A stretch of DNA of 64,000 bases from Deltaproteobacteria bacterium (lineage in GTDB: Bacteria > JAEEML01). The translations under genes and the position numbers were made by a program. The stretch's first letter is position 1, and every line of letters starts with the position of its first letter. Shown one piece after another: positions 23,397 through 32,808 of the stretch. The notes under the pieces are model-generated. The model was not told the origin of the DNA, did not search any database, and worked only from the letters and a program-made list of their open reading frames with translations. The stretch is taken from the NCBI GenBank assembly GCA_016283195.1, contig JAEEML010000135.1, forward strand, positions 1 to 64,000. The letters run 5' to 3'.

Positions 23397-26141
23397 ATGT
23401 GCGTGTTTTCTAAAAAAATTAGCCTTTTAGCTTTTGGCTTTCTTTTCTTTTTTACTTTTGACCTTGAAGCTGCCGTTTTGAGCCCGGAGCTGGAAAAGGC
23501 TTTTGCGGCCGGGCCCTTGCAACGGGTTATTGTCAGCCTTAAAGATGAGTTTTATTCGCCGGTTAAAAGTGAGAAAAAGCTAACTTACAAAGAGCGCGTT
23601 GCCCGCAGGAAGCAAATGCGGGCGGCCTATAAAAAAGAAAAAGATGAGCTAAAGGCTGCCATGAAGAGTAAGGGCGAGGAGCTTAAAATTATCCATGAAT
23701 ATTCCATACTCCCCATGATGGCTCTTAATGTGACAAGAGCCCAGGCGCTGCTTTTGCTTGATAATCCGCTGGTGGAGCAAATAGAGGCGGATAAAAAAGC
23801 TGCGCCGGCTATCAGTGAGGCGGCTGATTTTGTCGGGGTGGCCGATTATCAGCAATATACCCACGGCGGGGCGGGCACGGCCATTGCCATATTGGATACC
23901 CCGGTGCAATATTGGAATAAAGATTACTTTCCGGGATGCTTTGAAAAAGGCAAATTTGTTCCCGATAGCACATCGACTAAATGCCCGATAAAAAAGTGGA
24001 TTAATGTTGTTGACGGAACTGATGTCGAGGAACTTGCCGCTAAATCGGATCATGGCTCAATTGTGGCGGCAACAGTTAATGCCATAGCTCCGGAAGCTCA
24101 AATAATTGCCATTAATGTCTTTCACTGGGATAGTACAGCAGGTAAAACCGGTGCTCCCATGAGTTATAACAGCGATCAGATTGCCGGGTTAAACTATGTT
24201 CTCGATAACCTGGAAGCCGGGCACGATTTAGCCGCTTATAATATTATGGCTGTTAATATGTCGCTTTCTGGTAAAAGAACCGATAATCCTTCCACTCCCT
24301 GTAATGGGATTGCCACCAAAAAGCCCATTTGGAATCTTTATAATGATGATTATTATGTTGAAGGCCAAATGATTTTTCCCGGAATTGCCACTTTTATCGC
24401 TGCCGGCAATGACGGCCTTGCTAACAGCGTCGGCGAGCCGAGTTGCGTTTCGGCGGCTTTTACCGTGGGCGCTCAATTTTATCGCAGCGGTGGTGATACC
24501 TACTCGTGCACACTGGAAAATGGTACAAATTATAAACAACATGGCGAGCCGGGCGATATTGCCTGCTTCTCTAACCGTAACGGCCTAGTGGATATTGTGG
24601 CGCCGGGTGTAAATATTCTCTATGCTAAGGGCACAGACTCAGAAGGCGCTCATAGCGGCACCTCTTTTGCCTCGCCTTTAGCTGCCGCTTCTTATCTCCT
24701 TTATCAAGCGGCTTATCACGAAGAGCGTGGTATTTATGATGATATCATCTGGGCAGAACAGCTCTTTAAAACTATGTCTCAGCCTATATATTCTTTTGGC
24801 AGCTATTATTCGCAATTTAATTTAAAAAATGAGCTTACTCCGCATTGGAGTGCCGGTTTTCCTTTGAGCCCCCGCTATGCTGTCGGTATTGATGAAGACA
24901 CCGCTGAAGAATCGAGAAACCGCATTTATAAAGATAGAACCCTGGTGCGCACCGTAACTATTACCGAGGCCAATGCCGATCAGCTGATGCTATCAAGCAA
25001 AGTCGGCGGCATGTATTTGAGTGTCGATTTAGTGGTGCCGCATCTAAAAAATATAACTATTTCCATAACTTCTCCGGATGGAACATTTGTTAGATTTCCT
25101 CTGCCGGATACCACTACCGCCAATTTTAACGGCATTATAGGCCGCACAATTTTGCCTGGGGCTCTGCAATCTTTTAACGGTAAAAAGGTTCACGGTACTT
25201 GGAATATAGAATTTCATAATAATTCCGATGAAGTAGCCTATTTAATGATGGCCAGCTTGCTCTTTGTGAATGATGGCTGCCAGCCGGCCTGCGATATGTT
25301 TAGCTGCGGTGATAACCTCTGCGGCGGTATTTGCGGAGTTAGCAGCTGTGATGATGACGTCTATTGCAACGGCGCTGAACACTGCCGCTACGGCTCCTGT
25401 CACAGCGGCAATATTTCCGAAGTTGATCCAAATTGCGAAGACGGCGACGAGCTTCCTTGTACCAGCTACTGCAATGAAGGCCTTAGAAAGTGCGATGTTG
25501 CCGGCGGCAAAAAAACACTTAAAGGCTACTGCCTGATTGATAATACTTGTTACAAAGAGGGCGAGCGCAAGCCGGATAACGCCTGTCAGAGCTGCCAGTC
25601 AACCATCAGCCAAACCACCTTTATAGTGGATAAATATGCCACCACCTGTGAAAACGGCGACCTTTGCACCATGGATGATTATTGTAATACGGGAGTATGT
25701 ATGCCCGGCGTAAGCCGTGATTGCGATGATGATAACATTTGTACCGAAGACAGTTGTGACAGCAAACTCGGTTGTGTGCATATAAATTTGGACACCACCT
25801 GCGATGATGGCAATGCCTGCACTTTAGGTGAGCGCTGCATAGATGGCAAATGCAGCGGCGGCGACCGCATTTTTTGTGATGATAATAACATTTGTACCAA
25901 CGATAGCTGCGATCCAGAAAGCGGCAAATGCCTCTTTGTAAATAATGAATTGCCTTGTGATGACGGCAATGCCGAAACAGTGGGTGATAAATGCTATAAA
26001 GGCGCCTGTGTGCCGGGCAAGAAAAAGAGCGGCTGCTCCTGCCGGGGCGGCGACGACCCGTCGGCTATATTTGGCGCCTTTACGGTGCTATTTTTGCTGG
26101 CTCTATTTATGCGGCGCAAAGGTGAGATTAGCGCAAAGTAA
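23397..26141 (+). CDS. Secreted subtilisin-like S8 protease with P-domain-like module, Cys-rich repeats and MYXO-CTERM-like tail
   Basis: About 914 residues from the ATG at 23397 (GGAGGAG upstream). Order: signal peptide (to about 27), a charged propeptide (to about 150), then a peptidase S8 domain with Asp167 in AIAILDTP, His219 in SDHGSIVAA, oxyanion Asn337 in AAGNDG and Ser423 in GTSFASPLA. A beta-sandwich resembling a proprotein-convertase P domain follows (about 535-640, around WNIEFHNNS), then repeated Cys/Asp-rich modules (CDDDNICTEDSCD and copies). The end has a Cys pair, a hydrophobic helix and RRK, as in MYXO-CTERM sorting signals, suggesting processing and surface anchoring. The last 14 bases overlap the convergent mutS2. 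Confidence 0.9.
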   Translation: MCVFSKKISLLAFGFLFFFTFDLEAAVLSPELEKAFAAGPLQRVIVSLKDEFYSPVKSEKKLTYKERVARRKQMRAAYKKEKDELKAAMKSKGEELKIIHEYSILPMMALNVTRAQALLLLDNPLVEQIEADKKAAPAISEAADFVGVADYQQYTHGGAGTAIAILDTPVQYWNKDYFPGCFEKGKFVPDSTSTKCPIKKWINVVDGTDVEELAAKSDHGSIVAATVNAIAPEAQIIAINVFHWDSTAGKTGAPMSYNSDQIAGLNYVLDNLEAGHDLAAYNIMAVNMSLSGKRTDNPSTPCNGIATKKPIWNLYNDDYYVEGQMIFPGIATFIAAGNDGLANSVGEPSCVSAAFTVGAQFYRSGGDTYSCTLENGTNYKQHGEPGDIACFSNRNGLVDIVAPGVNILYAKGTDSEGAHSGTSFASPLAAASYLLYQAAYHEERGIYDDIIWAEQLFKTMSQPIYSFGSYYSQFNLKNELTPHWSAGFPLSPRYAVGIDEDTAEESRNRIYKDRTLVRTVTITEANADQLMLSSKVGGMYLSVDLVVPHLKNITISITSPDGTFVRFPLPDTTTANFNGIIGRTILPGALQSFNGKKVHGTWNIEFHNNSDEVAYLMMASLLFVNDGCQPACDMFSCGDNLCGGICGVSSCDDDVYCNGAEHCRYGSCHSGNISEVDPNCEDGDELPCTSYCNEGLRKCDVAGGKKTLKGYCLIDNTCYKEGERKPDNACQSCQSTISQTTFIVDKYATTCENGDLCTMDDYCNTGVCMPGVSRDCDDDNICTEDSCDSKLGCVHINLDTTCDDGNACTLGERCIDGKCSGGDRIFCDDNNICTNDSCDPESGKCLFVNNELPCDDGNAETVGDKCYKGACVPGKKKSGCSCRGGDDPSAIFGAFTVLFLLALFMRRKGEISAK

Positions 26142-28527
26142 CTACCGTTACGCCGTCGCCGCCTTCGGCACTTTCTCCGCTCCTAAAACTGCTAACATAA
26201 GGGGATATTTTTAAAGCCGAGCGAATGGCTTCTTTGACGGCGCCGGTGCCGTGGCCGTGGACAATTACCACTTCGTTTAAGCCGTCGTCATAGTGTGAAT
26301 CGAGAAAATGCTCGCACTCGCTTAAAGCATCGTCCACTCTGAGGCCGCGCAGATCGAGGCGCATACCGGCCCGCTCGGCTCTGGTGATTTTGGGAATACT
26401 GAATTTTACATGGTCGTCTTTGGCGCTTTTAGCCTGGCCTTTGGGCGCGGCTTTATAAGGGCGCAGGCGCTTTAGAGCATAATTGGCTCTAAGACTATCT
26501 TTTCTTAAAGCGGCTTCCCCCTTTCTTTCATCAATAGATTCGATGATAAAGGGCACTTGGCCCATGTTATTCACCAAAACCTTTTCGCCAACTTTGAAAA
26601 TATAATTCTCCGGCAGCTCCTCTTCTTCCTTTTGCTGGCCGTTTTGTAAGAGCATGAGATCCATCCTGGCTTTTTGCACGCGGCGCATTTTTTCCTTTGG
26701 CGTTCCGGTTTCATCTTGCAGCGCGGCGATAGTGCGCGAGATTTTCTCTTTAACTTCGGCTATTTCTTTTCCCAGTTCGGCGCGCACCAGTTTTTCCAAA
26801 TGGGCGCGCTCACTCTCCAGCTCCCGGCTCTTTTCGGCGAGGCGCGCCCGCTCGTCCATGAGCTTATCTTTAAGAGCGTTAGTCTCTTTGGTGAGCTCGG
26901 AAAGGCGGACATCGCGCTGATTAAGGCGTGAGAGCACCACCTCCAGCTGGCCATGCTCCGGGCCGGCAAGCTCTCTGGCCCGCTCAATTATGCGGCTATC
27001 AACGCCCACAGCCGCCGCGACAGCCAAGGGGTTTGAGCTGCCGCTGCCGCCCATAAACAGCTGATAAGTGGGGCGGCCGTTTTCCTGGTCAAACCCCATG
27101 GCAATATTGAAAAAGCGCTTATCTTCCTCGGCCACCATTTTTAAGGTGGTGTAGTGGGTGGTAACCAGCACCAGCGCTCCCCGGGCGATAAAGGCCTCAA
27201 TGATGGCGCGGGCCAGAGCGGCGCCCTGCACCGGCTCGGTATCGGCCAAAAGTTCATCTAGGAGCACCAGAGTTTGGGCATCCGGCCCGGCTAATTGCTC
27301 CAAAGCGCTCTTTAAGCTGCTGATATGCGCCGAAAAGGTGGATTGCCCGGTGGCTATATCCTGTTCATCGCCGATACTCACCTGAGCATCAGCAAAAAGG
27401 GGCATTTTTGAGCCGTCGGCCACAGTATAGGGCAGGCCGGCGGCCTGGCAGAGCGCAGCCAGGCCAAAACTCTTTAATAACACCGACTTACCGCCGGCAT
27501 TGGGCCCGGTGACCATGAGAGCCTTTTGCTCTGATGTTAATTTTAAATCATTAGCCACCACTTTTATGCCTTTATCGAGCAAGAGCGGGTGGCGGATGCG
27601 CCGCAGATAAATGGGTGTCTCCTTAGGCACAATTTCCATAAAAGAACATTCATATTGGGCAAAATAATTGGCGGCCGCTAAAAGAGCATCCAAAGCGGCC
27701 GCCAGAGTTAGCGCCCGGGCAATAGCCGCGCCGTAATGAGCCGCCTCTTGTGAGAGCATGGAGAGGAGGCGCTCTTCTTCTTCTTTTATCTCACCGGCAA
27801 GAGCCACCAGTTGATTGCCGTACTGCACCACGGCTTCAGGCTCTATATAGGCCGTTTTCTTGGTGTTTGAGAGATCGTGCAAAATGCCGCCCACTTGGCT
27901 TCTCATCTCGCTTTTTACCGGCAAAACATAGCGCCCGGAGCGGATGGTATAAAAGGTGTCACTAAGGAGCCCCTTTTGATTAAGATTATAAACCATCTCA
28001 TCCAGAGTGTGCTCTACCCCGCGTGAAGCTTCGCGCTGCCGCCCTTTAAGGCGGGCCAAATCCGGGGAAGCACTTTCTTTGATAGTGCCGTCGGCAGCAA
28101 TAACTGCGCCGATAGCCGCATAGAGCGAGCGCATACTTTTAAGCTCTATGAGGCTCTCTTTTATGGCCGGAAAATTTTCGGGAAGATCATCGCGCCACTC
28201 GGCCAGAGCCGTTGATATATAGGCAATTTGGCTAATGGCTCTAAGGCTCTCCACATCCAGCACCGCGCCCCTTTTTAAAAGATCGAGCGCAGTGCTCACA
28301 TCGCTAAATTCTGCGAGCGGCGGTAAAGCCAAAAGGCGATTCTTTAGCTCAAAAAGTTCGCCGATAATTTGCCGGCGTCGCCCGCGCTCTGCCCCGGAAA
28401 TAGCCGGATTAAAGCTAAGCACGGCCTCTTTCCCCAGGGCGGAACGGCATTTATGAGCAATATGCTCAAGTAAAAGCGGCCAGGAGAGGGCTTTTAATGT
28501 ATGAGCCGAAAAAGAAGAATTAATCAT
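26128..28527 (-). CDS. mutS2: Endonuclease MutS2
   Basis: 799 residues with the full MutS2 layout: MutS core and clamp helices, an ATPase domain with Walker A GPNAGGKS (341-348) and Walker B LVLLDELLADTE, a long charged coiled coil (about 520-620), and a C-terminal Smr nuclease domain (about 725-799) with LDLRGL and HGHGTGA. MutS2 acts against homologous recombination and, in some bacteria, in rescue of collided ribosomes. The mismatch-recognition N-terminal domain of MutS1 is absent, as expected. The stop codon lies inside the 3' end of the convergent subtilase gene. Confidence 0.96.
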   Translation of the reverse strand: MINSSFSAHTLKALSWPLLLEHIAHKCRSALGKEAVLSFNPAISGAERGRRRQIIGELFELKNRLLALPPLAEFSDVSTALDLLKRGAVLDVESLRAISQIAYISTALAEWRDDLPENFPAIKESLIELKSMRSLYAAIGAVIAADGTIKESASPDLARLKGRQREASRGVEHTLDEMVYNLNQKGLLSDTFYTIRSGRYVLPVKSEMRSQVGGILHDLSNTKKTAYIEPEAVVQYGNQLVALAGEIKEEEERLLSMLSQEAAHYGAAIARALTLAAALDALLAAANYFAQYECSFMEIVPKETPIYLRRIRHPLLLDKGIKVVANDLKLTSEQKALMVTGPNAGGKSVLLKSFGLAALCQAAGLPYTVADGSKMPLFADAQVSIGDEQDIATGQSTFSAHISSLKSALEQLAGPDAQTLVLLDELLADTEPVQGAALARAIIEAFIARGALVLVTTHYTTLKMVAEEDKRFFNIAMGFDQENGRPTYQLFMGGSGSSNPLAVAAAVGVDSRIIERARELAGPEHGQLEVVLSRLNQRDVRLSELTKETNALKDKLMDERARLAEKSRELESERAHLEKLVRAELGKEIAEVKEKISRTIAALQDETGTPKEKMRRVQKARMDLMLLQNGQQKEEEELPENYIFKVGEKVLVNNMGQVPFIIESIDERKGEAALRKDSLRANYALKRLRPYKAAPKGQAKSAKDDHVKFSIPKITRAERAGMRLDLRGLRVDDALSECEHFLDSHYDDGLNEVVIVHGHGTGAVKEAIRSALKISPYVSSFRSGESAEGGDGVTVVTLR

Positions 28528-28575
28528 TTTAGGAAACCTTTGGAAAATTAGCGGGGAGAGAAGCAGAAGCAGCTA

Positions 28576-29580
28576 TTATTTACCTTTTTTGCTGCGCTCG
28601 GCCAGGATAGCGAGAGCATCGGAAAGCCCTTTGTGGATCTTCTCGATATCTTTTTTCTTCCAGCTCTTTTTGTCGCCGCGCACAAAGGTGGTGAGGTCGG
28701 CAGTGTTGTCAAAAACGCCAACGGGGATATAGTGATGCTTCATTTCAAAGCGCTTGCCATCGTTAATTAGTTTATCGATGCGGATGGTATTGGGCTTATC
28801 GGATTGGCTAATCATATATTCCATATCGTCGCAGCCATACTCTTCGAGCATAACTTCCATCGGCACGGAGTGGTTCAAAATGGAGCCCTGAGCATTGGGC
28901 AGGCCGCGTTCGATATTTTTGCGGCGGCTATCTTCCGGAGTCACTTTTACATAGAGAATAGTGGCTTTTTCCAAAAGTTCTTCAGAGAAGAGCTCTAAGG
29001 AGTATTGATAGCCACGAGGCGGGCAGAGCGGGAAAGCAGCGCCGTTTTGGCCGCCTCTCGCCAGTTCTATTACAATGGTTTTGCCTTTGCGATCTTGGCT
29101 ACAGGTCTTGTTTAAAATATCGAGCTCTTTTTTGGCATCGGCTTCACAGGCAGCGCAAACTTCTTTTCTGATGCGGTGCGGGATATTGCCAAGAACCGGC
29201 TCCATACCTACTTTAGCCATAGCGGCGTCCATGCGGTCCATCAGGTGGTCTGCCGCCGATTCCGGCTTGTGGGTGATTTTGTTCAAAAGATTGTGATAAT
29301 CTTCATTTAAGAGCTCAATGAGAACGCCCCAGCAGTAGGGGTTGATGAAGGGGCGGTTGGGGCCTTTATAAAAGATATAATCCTGGCCACGGGCTTTGAG
29401 TTCGTCGTCAAAGCGGTGCATCATGTGCACGTAGGGGTAATCATCCAGCTGTAAAGTAGCGCCCATGTGCATATCTTTTTTACATTGCTCGGGCGAAAGG
29501 CTGGCCATGTAAGTACGGGTTTCCGATTTGCCGGAAGCGGGCAGAGCCAGAAGCAGGATGGTGTCCAGAATGTCACTCAT
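28576..29580 (-). CDS. P-loop NTPase-like protein, function unknown
   Basis: 334 residues, probably cytoplasmic. The N-terminus carries a P-loop-like sequence LALPASGKSE (Lys18, Ser19) after a hydrophobic strand, as in small nucleotide or sulfate kinases. A possible switch acidic pair is LDDYPY near residue 45. A Cys pair (CAAC) lies near 140, and KTIVIELARGG near 180 could be the Walker B strand. RRKNIERGLPNAQG near 235 is Arg-rich, as in kinase lids. The pattern suggests a kinase or nucleotidyl-type P-loop enzyme, but I do not recognise a named family. It sits downstream of its own leader hairpin and 48 bases before mutS2. Confidence 0.6.
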   Translation of the reverse strand: MSDILDTILLLALPASGKSETRTYMASLSPEQCKKDMHMGATLQLDDYPYVHMMHRFDDELKARGQDYIFYKGPNRPFINPYCWGVLIELLNEDYHNLLNKITHKPESAADHLMDRMDAAMAKVGMEPVLGNIPHRIRKEVCAACEADAKKELDILNKTCSQDRKGKTIVIELARGGQNGAAFPLCPPRGYQYSLELFSEELLEKATILYVKVTPEDSRRKNIERGLPNAQGSILNHSVPMEVMLEEYGCDDMEYMISQSDKPNTIRIDKLINDGKRFEMKHHYIPVGVFDNTADLTTFVRGDKKSWKKKDIEKIHKGLSDALAILAERSKKGK

Positions 29581-29601
29581 AAAAAACCTCCATAATGTGA
29601 T

Positions 29602-29616
29602 TGGCGTTTTACGCCA
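29602..29616. promoter_or_regulatory. Hairpin/dyad in the leader of the P-loop gene
   Basis: TGGCGT-TTT-ACGCCA forms a perfect 6-bp dyad just before the ribosome binding site of the minus-strand P-loop gene. It could be an operator or a leader hairpin. Confidence 0.3.
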
Positions 29617-29780
29617 GAAATTTGGCCGCTATGCTAGCAAAGGAGAGGCAAAGGTAAAAGCGAAAAATGCATAAGCGGCAAAATATTTTTAATAGCAGCT
29701 TATTTGACCGCTGCTAAGAGCCATTTTGGCCCGGCAAAAGATACAAAATGACAAAAAATTAAAAAAACTGATAAAAATGC

Positions 29781-29808
29781 TTGCTATTTTACAGTTTGTT
29801 ACTAAAAT
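29781..29808 (+). promoter_or_regulatory. Likely rpsU promoter, TTGCTA-N16-TAAAAT
   Basis: The hexamers are 16 bases apart in an AT-rich region with no other plus-strand gene nearby. Transcription would begin near 29815, right at the base of the hairpin that follows. Confidence 0.5.
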
Positions 29809-29814
29809 CGCGCG

Positions 29815-29835
29815 CGACTTATCGCTTGTAAGTCG
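29815..29835 (+). promoter_or_regulatory. 5' leader hairpin of rpsU
   Basis: CGACTTA pairs with TAAGTCG around a seven-base loop, five bases before the start of the AAGGAGGTGA ribosome binding site. Its position at the presumed transcript start suggests protection of the 5' end or translational control of the ribosomal protein operon. Confidence 0.4.
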
Positions 29836-29859
29836 AGAATGCGGAAGGAGGTGATTACG

Positions 29860-30057
29860 GTGACTAAAGTAGTCGTGAAAGACGGAGAGCCTTTTGAAAA
29901 GGCCTTAAAGCGCTTTAAAAAGAAAGTGGAAGCTGCCGGTATTCTTAAAGAAGTGCGTAAGCGGGAATTCTATATGAAGCCCTCAGTGCGCAAAAAAGAA
30001 AAACAGCGCTCCGCTGAAAAGCGTCGCCGTCGCAGCGCCAGCAGACAGCGCCAGTAG
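29860..30057 (+). CDS. rpsU: 30S ribosomal protein S21
   Basis: 65 residues of typical S21: [20 protein letters not shown], then REFYMKPS and a strongly basic C-terminus. The start is GTG at 29860 because the anti-SD match AAGGAGGTGA ends six bases upstream; an in-frame ATG at 29839 overlaps that site and would be wrong. S21 binds the 30S platform near the anti-SD region. The gene is followed by a strong UUCG hairpin and then rpsA. Confidence 0.95.
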   Translation: MTKVVVKDGEPFEKALKRFKKKVEAAGILKEVRKREFYMKPSVRKKEKQRSAEKRRRRSASRQRQ

Positions 30058-30086
30058 TCATCTCCAGCTATGCTGGAAAAAGAAGC

Positions 30087-30118
30087 GGCAGGGATTCTTC
30101 GGAATCCCTGCCATTTAA
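30087..30118 (+). terminator. Terminator/attenuator hairpin with UUCG tetraloop between rpsU and rpsA
   Basis: GGCAGGGATTC pairs perfectly with GAATCCCTGCC around TTCG (11-bp stem, 30087-30112), followed by an A/T-rich tract that is not a clean T run. Partial termination is likely, setting the ratio of S21 to S1. Confidence 0.65.
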
Positions 30119-30168
30119 TTTTAACCTTTAACCCTAACTGTTCGACTAATTTTGAGGAAGCTAACAAC

Positions 30169-31857
30169 ATGGTGGAAACCAAAACAGCTACTAACGAAGA
30201 ATCTTTTGCTGCCCTTTTTGAAGAGAGCCTGGCCAAAAACCCCGTTAAAGAAGGTGAGATTACCCAGGGTACAGTAATCCAAATCACTAAAGACCACGTC
30301 CTTGTTGACATTGGTTTTAAGAGCGAGGGTACCATCCCGGCCAGTGAATTTAGAAATGCCGCCGGTGAAATGACCATTAAAGTCGGTGACAAAGTGGATG
30401 TCTATGTGGACAGCCGCGAAAACGACGATGGTCTTATTGTCCTCTCTAAAGAGAAGGCCGACAAACTGAAAGTTTGGGATGAGATTTGCAAAGCCTGCGA
30501 AAAAGAAGAGCTGGTTGAAGGTACCGTTGTAGCTAAAGTAAAAGGCGGCCTTTCTGTAGATATCGGCGTCAAAGCTTTCCTCCCCGGCAGCCAAGTGGAT
30601 TTGCGCCCGGTGCGCAATCTCGAAAAACTGGTCGGACAGAAATTCAAATGCAAAGTTATTAAGTTCAATAAAAAGCGCGGCAATATCGTTCTTTCCCGCC
30701 GTGTTCTTTTGGAAAAAGAGCGTGAAGAACTTAAGAAGAAAACTTTGGAAAATCTGCAAGAGGGCGAGATCCTCGATGGTATCGTTAAAAATATCACCGA
30801 GTACGGTGCCTTCATTGATCTCGGCGGTATTGATGGTCTCCTCCATATCACAGATATGAGCTGGGGCCGCATCAATCACCCGAGCGAGCTCTTCTCCGTT
30901 GGCGATGAGATCAAAGTGAAAGTTTTGAAATGGGATCCGGCTACCGAGCGAGTGAGCCTTGGTTATAAACAAATCACCGAAGATCCTTGGAAGACAGTGA
31001 GCGAGCGTTATACCGTTGGTTCTACCTGTAAAGGTAAAGTGGTAAGCATTGCCGATTACGGCGTCTTTGTTGAGCTGGAACCCGGTGTTGAAGGCCTCGT
31101 GCACGTTACTGAGATGAGCTGGACCAAGCGGGTTAAACATCCCGGCAAAATGGTTGATGTCGGTGACGAAATTGAGGCCGTGGTGCTGGATATCGACCTG
31201 CCCAACAAGCGCATCTCTCTCGGCATGAAGCAAATCGAGCCCAACCCCTGGAGCGTTTTGCAAGAGCGTTATCCGGTGGGTGCTGTTATTAAAGGCAAAG
31301 TGCGCAATATTACCGATTTCGGTATCTTCATCGGCGTGGAAGAGGGTATTGACGGCCTCGTGCACGTTTCCGACCTCTCCTGGACCCACCGTGTGAAACA
31401 CCCCAGCGATCTTTACAGCAAGGGCGATGAAGTGGAAGCCGTTGTGCTCAATATCGACCCGGAAAAAGAGCGCTTCTCTCTCGGTATCAAACAGCTCACC
31501 GATGATCCTTGGGATACTTTGGCCGACCGCTATCCGCGCGGCACCAGAGTCAAAGGCACCGTGAAGAAAGTTACCCAGTACGGCGCTTTTGTGGAAATCG
31601 AGCCGGGAATTGAAGGCCTCTGCCACATCTCCGAATTTAGCGAAGAGCACGTGGAGAACCCCAGCGATATGGTGAAAGTGGGCGACCAAGTGGAAGTGCT
31701 GGTTCGCGATCTCGACCCGGCCGACCGCCGCATTTCTCTCTCTTTGAAAGCTGCTGCCAAAGATGGCGATGATTATGTATCTTATATGCAGGAATCACCC
31801 CGCGGTATGCAGCTCGGCAGCATTATCGGCGATAAATTGGGTGCCAATAAAGAATAA
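30169..31857 (+). CDS. rpsA: 30S ribosomal protein S1
   Basis: 562 residues from the ATG at 30169; the frame upstream is open to 30070 but contains the terminator hairpin. Six S1 RNA-binding domains are visible at about 20-90, 105-170, 190-260, 275-347, 362-434 and 449-520, each with the pattern G-x-V-x-G-x-V. The last four share GLxHI/VxxxSW-type cores. The six-domain form is typical of proteobacterial S1, which unfolds mRNA at the ribosome. The ribosome binding site is weak (GAGGA, 11 bases before the ATG). A strong terminator follows. Confidence 0.96.
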   Translation: MVETKTATNEESFAALFEESLAKNPVKEGEITQGTVIQITKDHVLVDIGFKSEGTIPASEFRNAAGEMTIKVGDKVDVYVDSRENDDGLIVLSKEKADKLKVWDEICKACEKEELVEGTVVAKVKGGLSVDIGVKAFLPGSQVDLRPVRNLEKLVGQKFKCKVIKFNKKRGNIVLSRRVLLEKEREELKKKTLENLQEGEILDGIVKNITEYGAFIDLGGIDGLLHITDMSWGRINHPSELFSVGDEIKVKVLKWDPATERVSLGYKQITEDPWKTVSERYTVGSTCKGKVVSIADYGVFVELEPGVEGLVHVTEMSWTKRVKHPGKMVDVGDEIEAVVLDIDLPNKRISLGMKQIEPNPWSVLQERYPVGAVIKGKVRNITDFGIFIGVEEGIDGLVHVSDLSWTHRVKHPSDLYSKGDEVEAVVLNIDPEKERFSLGIKQLTDDPWDTLADRYPRGTRVKGTVKKVTQYGAFVEIEPGIEGLCHISEFSEEHVENPSDMVKVGDQVEVLVRDLDPADRRISLSLKAAAKDGDDYVSYMQESPRGMQLGSIIGDKLGANKE

Positions 31858-31890
31858 TCTAGCTTTTATTAAAAGCTAAAAGCGGTTAAA

Positions 31891-31928
31891 AGAGCTGGGG
31901 TGGCCTAGGCTGCCTCAGCTCTTTTTTT
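31891..31928 (+). terminator. Rho-independent terminator after rpsA
   Basis: A 15-bp stem (three of the pairs G-U wobbles) with a TA loop, from AGAGCTG at 31891 to CAGCTCT at 31922, is followed directly by a run of T ending at 31928. Confidence 0.85.
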
Positions 31929-31950
31929 ATCTGTAGCAGATGGGTGCTTT

Positions 31951-32808
31951 ATGGCAGAGATACTGGATGGTAAAGCGCTGGCCCAAAAAGTCAGGCAGGA
32001 GATTAAAGAGATAATAGCGGCGGATCCGCTATTAAGTGCACGGCCGCCATGTCTAGCTCTTCTGTTGGTGGGCGATAATGAGGCTTCGACCCATTATGTG
32101 GCTTTAAAGGCCAAAATGGCCGCCAAAGTGGGCATTAATACTCGAGAATTTGCCCTGCCGGCCGCAGTGAGCGAGAGTGCGCTTGTCGCTACCATAGAAG
32201 AGCTTAACAACGATCCGGCGGTTGATGCTATTTTGCTGCAACTCCCTCTGCCGGCCCACATAAATACACCTAAAATGCTGATGGCTATTAGCCCTAAAAA
32301 AGATGTGGACGGCTTTCACCCATATAATGTTGGCCTTTTGCACATGGGGCTTTCCGGCATTCAGCCCTGTACGCCGCGCGGTATTATGGCTTTGCTCGCT
32401 GAGTATAAAATTAATGTGTCCGGCAAAAGAGCGCTTGTTATCGGGCGCTCCAATATTGTGGGCACGCCTATGGCCGCTCTTTTAAAAAGAGCCGACGCCA
32501 CGGTTACTTTGGCCCACAGCAAAAGCCAAAATTTGCGAGAGCTTATCGCTGAGGCCGATATTGTGGTCTCCGCCGCCGGTAAGGCCGGCTTAGTGCATGG
32601 CTCAATGTTAAAAAGTGGAGCTATTGTCATTGATGTTGGGCAAAATTATGGCTCCGATGGCACTTTATGCGGTGATGTAGATTTTATAAGTGCCGAAAAA
32701 AAGGCCGCTTATATTACCCCTGTTCCTGGTGGTGTTGGGCCGTTAACTATTGCGTTTTTACTAAAAAACGCTTTGGAACTAAGGCTTGGTAATGACCAAG
32801 AAAAATAA
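31951..32808 (+). CDS. folD: Methylenetetrahydrofolate dehydrogenase / cyclohydrolase
   Basis: 285 residues. Signature motifs: HYVALKAKMAAKVGI (active-site Tyr and Lys), VDAILLQLPLPAHI, the KDVDGFHPYNVG segment, CTPRGIMALL, the NADP-binding VIGRSNIVGTPMAALL, and ITPVPGGVGPLT at the C-terminus. The enzyme interconverts methylene-, methenyl- and formyl-tetrahydrofolate in one-carbon metabolism. It starts 23 bases after the rpsA terminator, and its 3' end overlaps the next gene by 17 bases, so they are expressed together. Confidence 0.97.
   Translation: MAEILDGKALAQKVRQEIKEIIAADPLLSARPPCLALLLVGDNEASTHYVALKAKMAAKVGINTREFALPAAVSESALVATIEELNNDPAVDAILLQLPLPAHINTPKMLMAISPKKDVDGFHPYNVGLLHMGLSGIQPCTPRGIMALLAEYKINVSGKRALVIGRSNIVGTPMAALLKRADATVTLAHSKSQNLRELIAEADIVVSAAGKAGLVHGSMLKSGAIVIDVGQNYGSDGTLCGDVDFISAEKKAAYITPVPGGVGPLTIAFLLKNALELRLGNDQEK

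Noticed and set aside
25270-25969. Several plus- and minus-strand frames over the Cys-rich part of the subtilase gene
   Set aside because: They are shadows of the repeated Asp/Cys codons and show no domains.
30121-31689. A 522-codon frame on the minus strand opposite rpsA
   Set aside because: It mirrors the S1 repeats and results from the codon usage of rpsA; it has no ribosome binding site or recognisable domain, and rpsA is certain.
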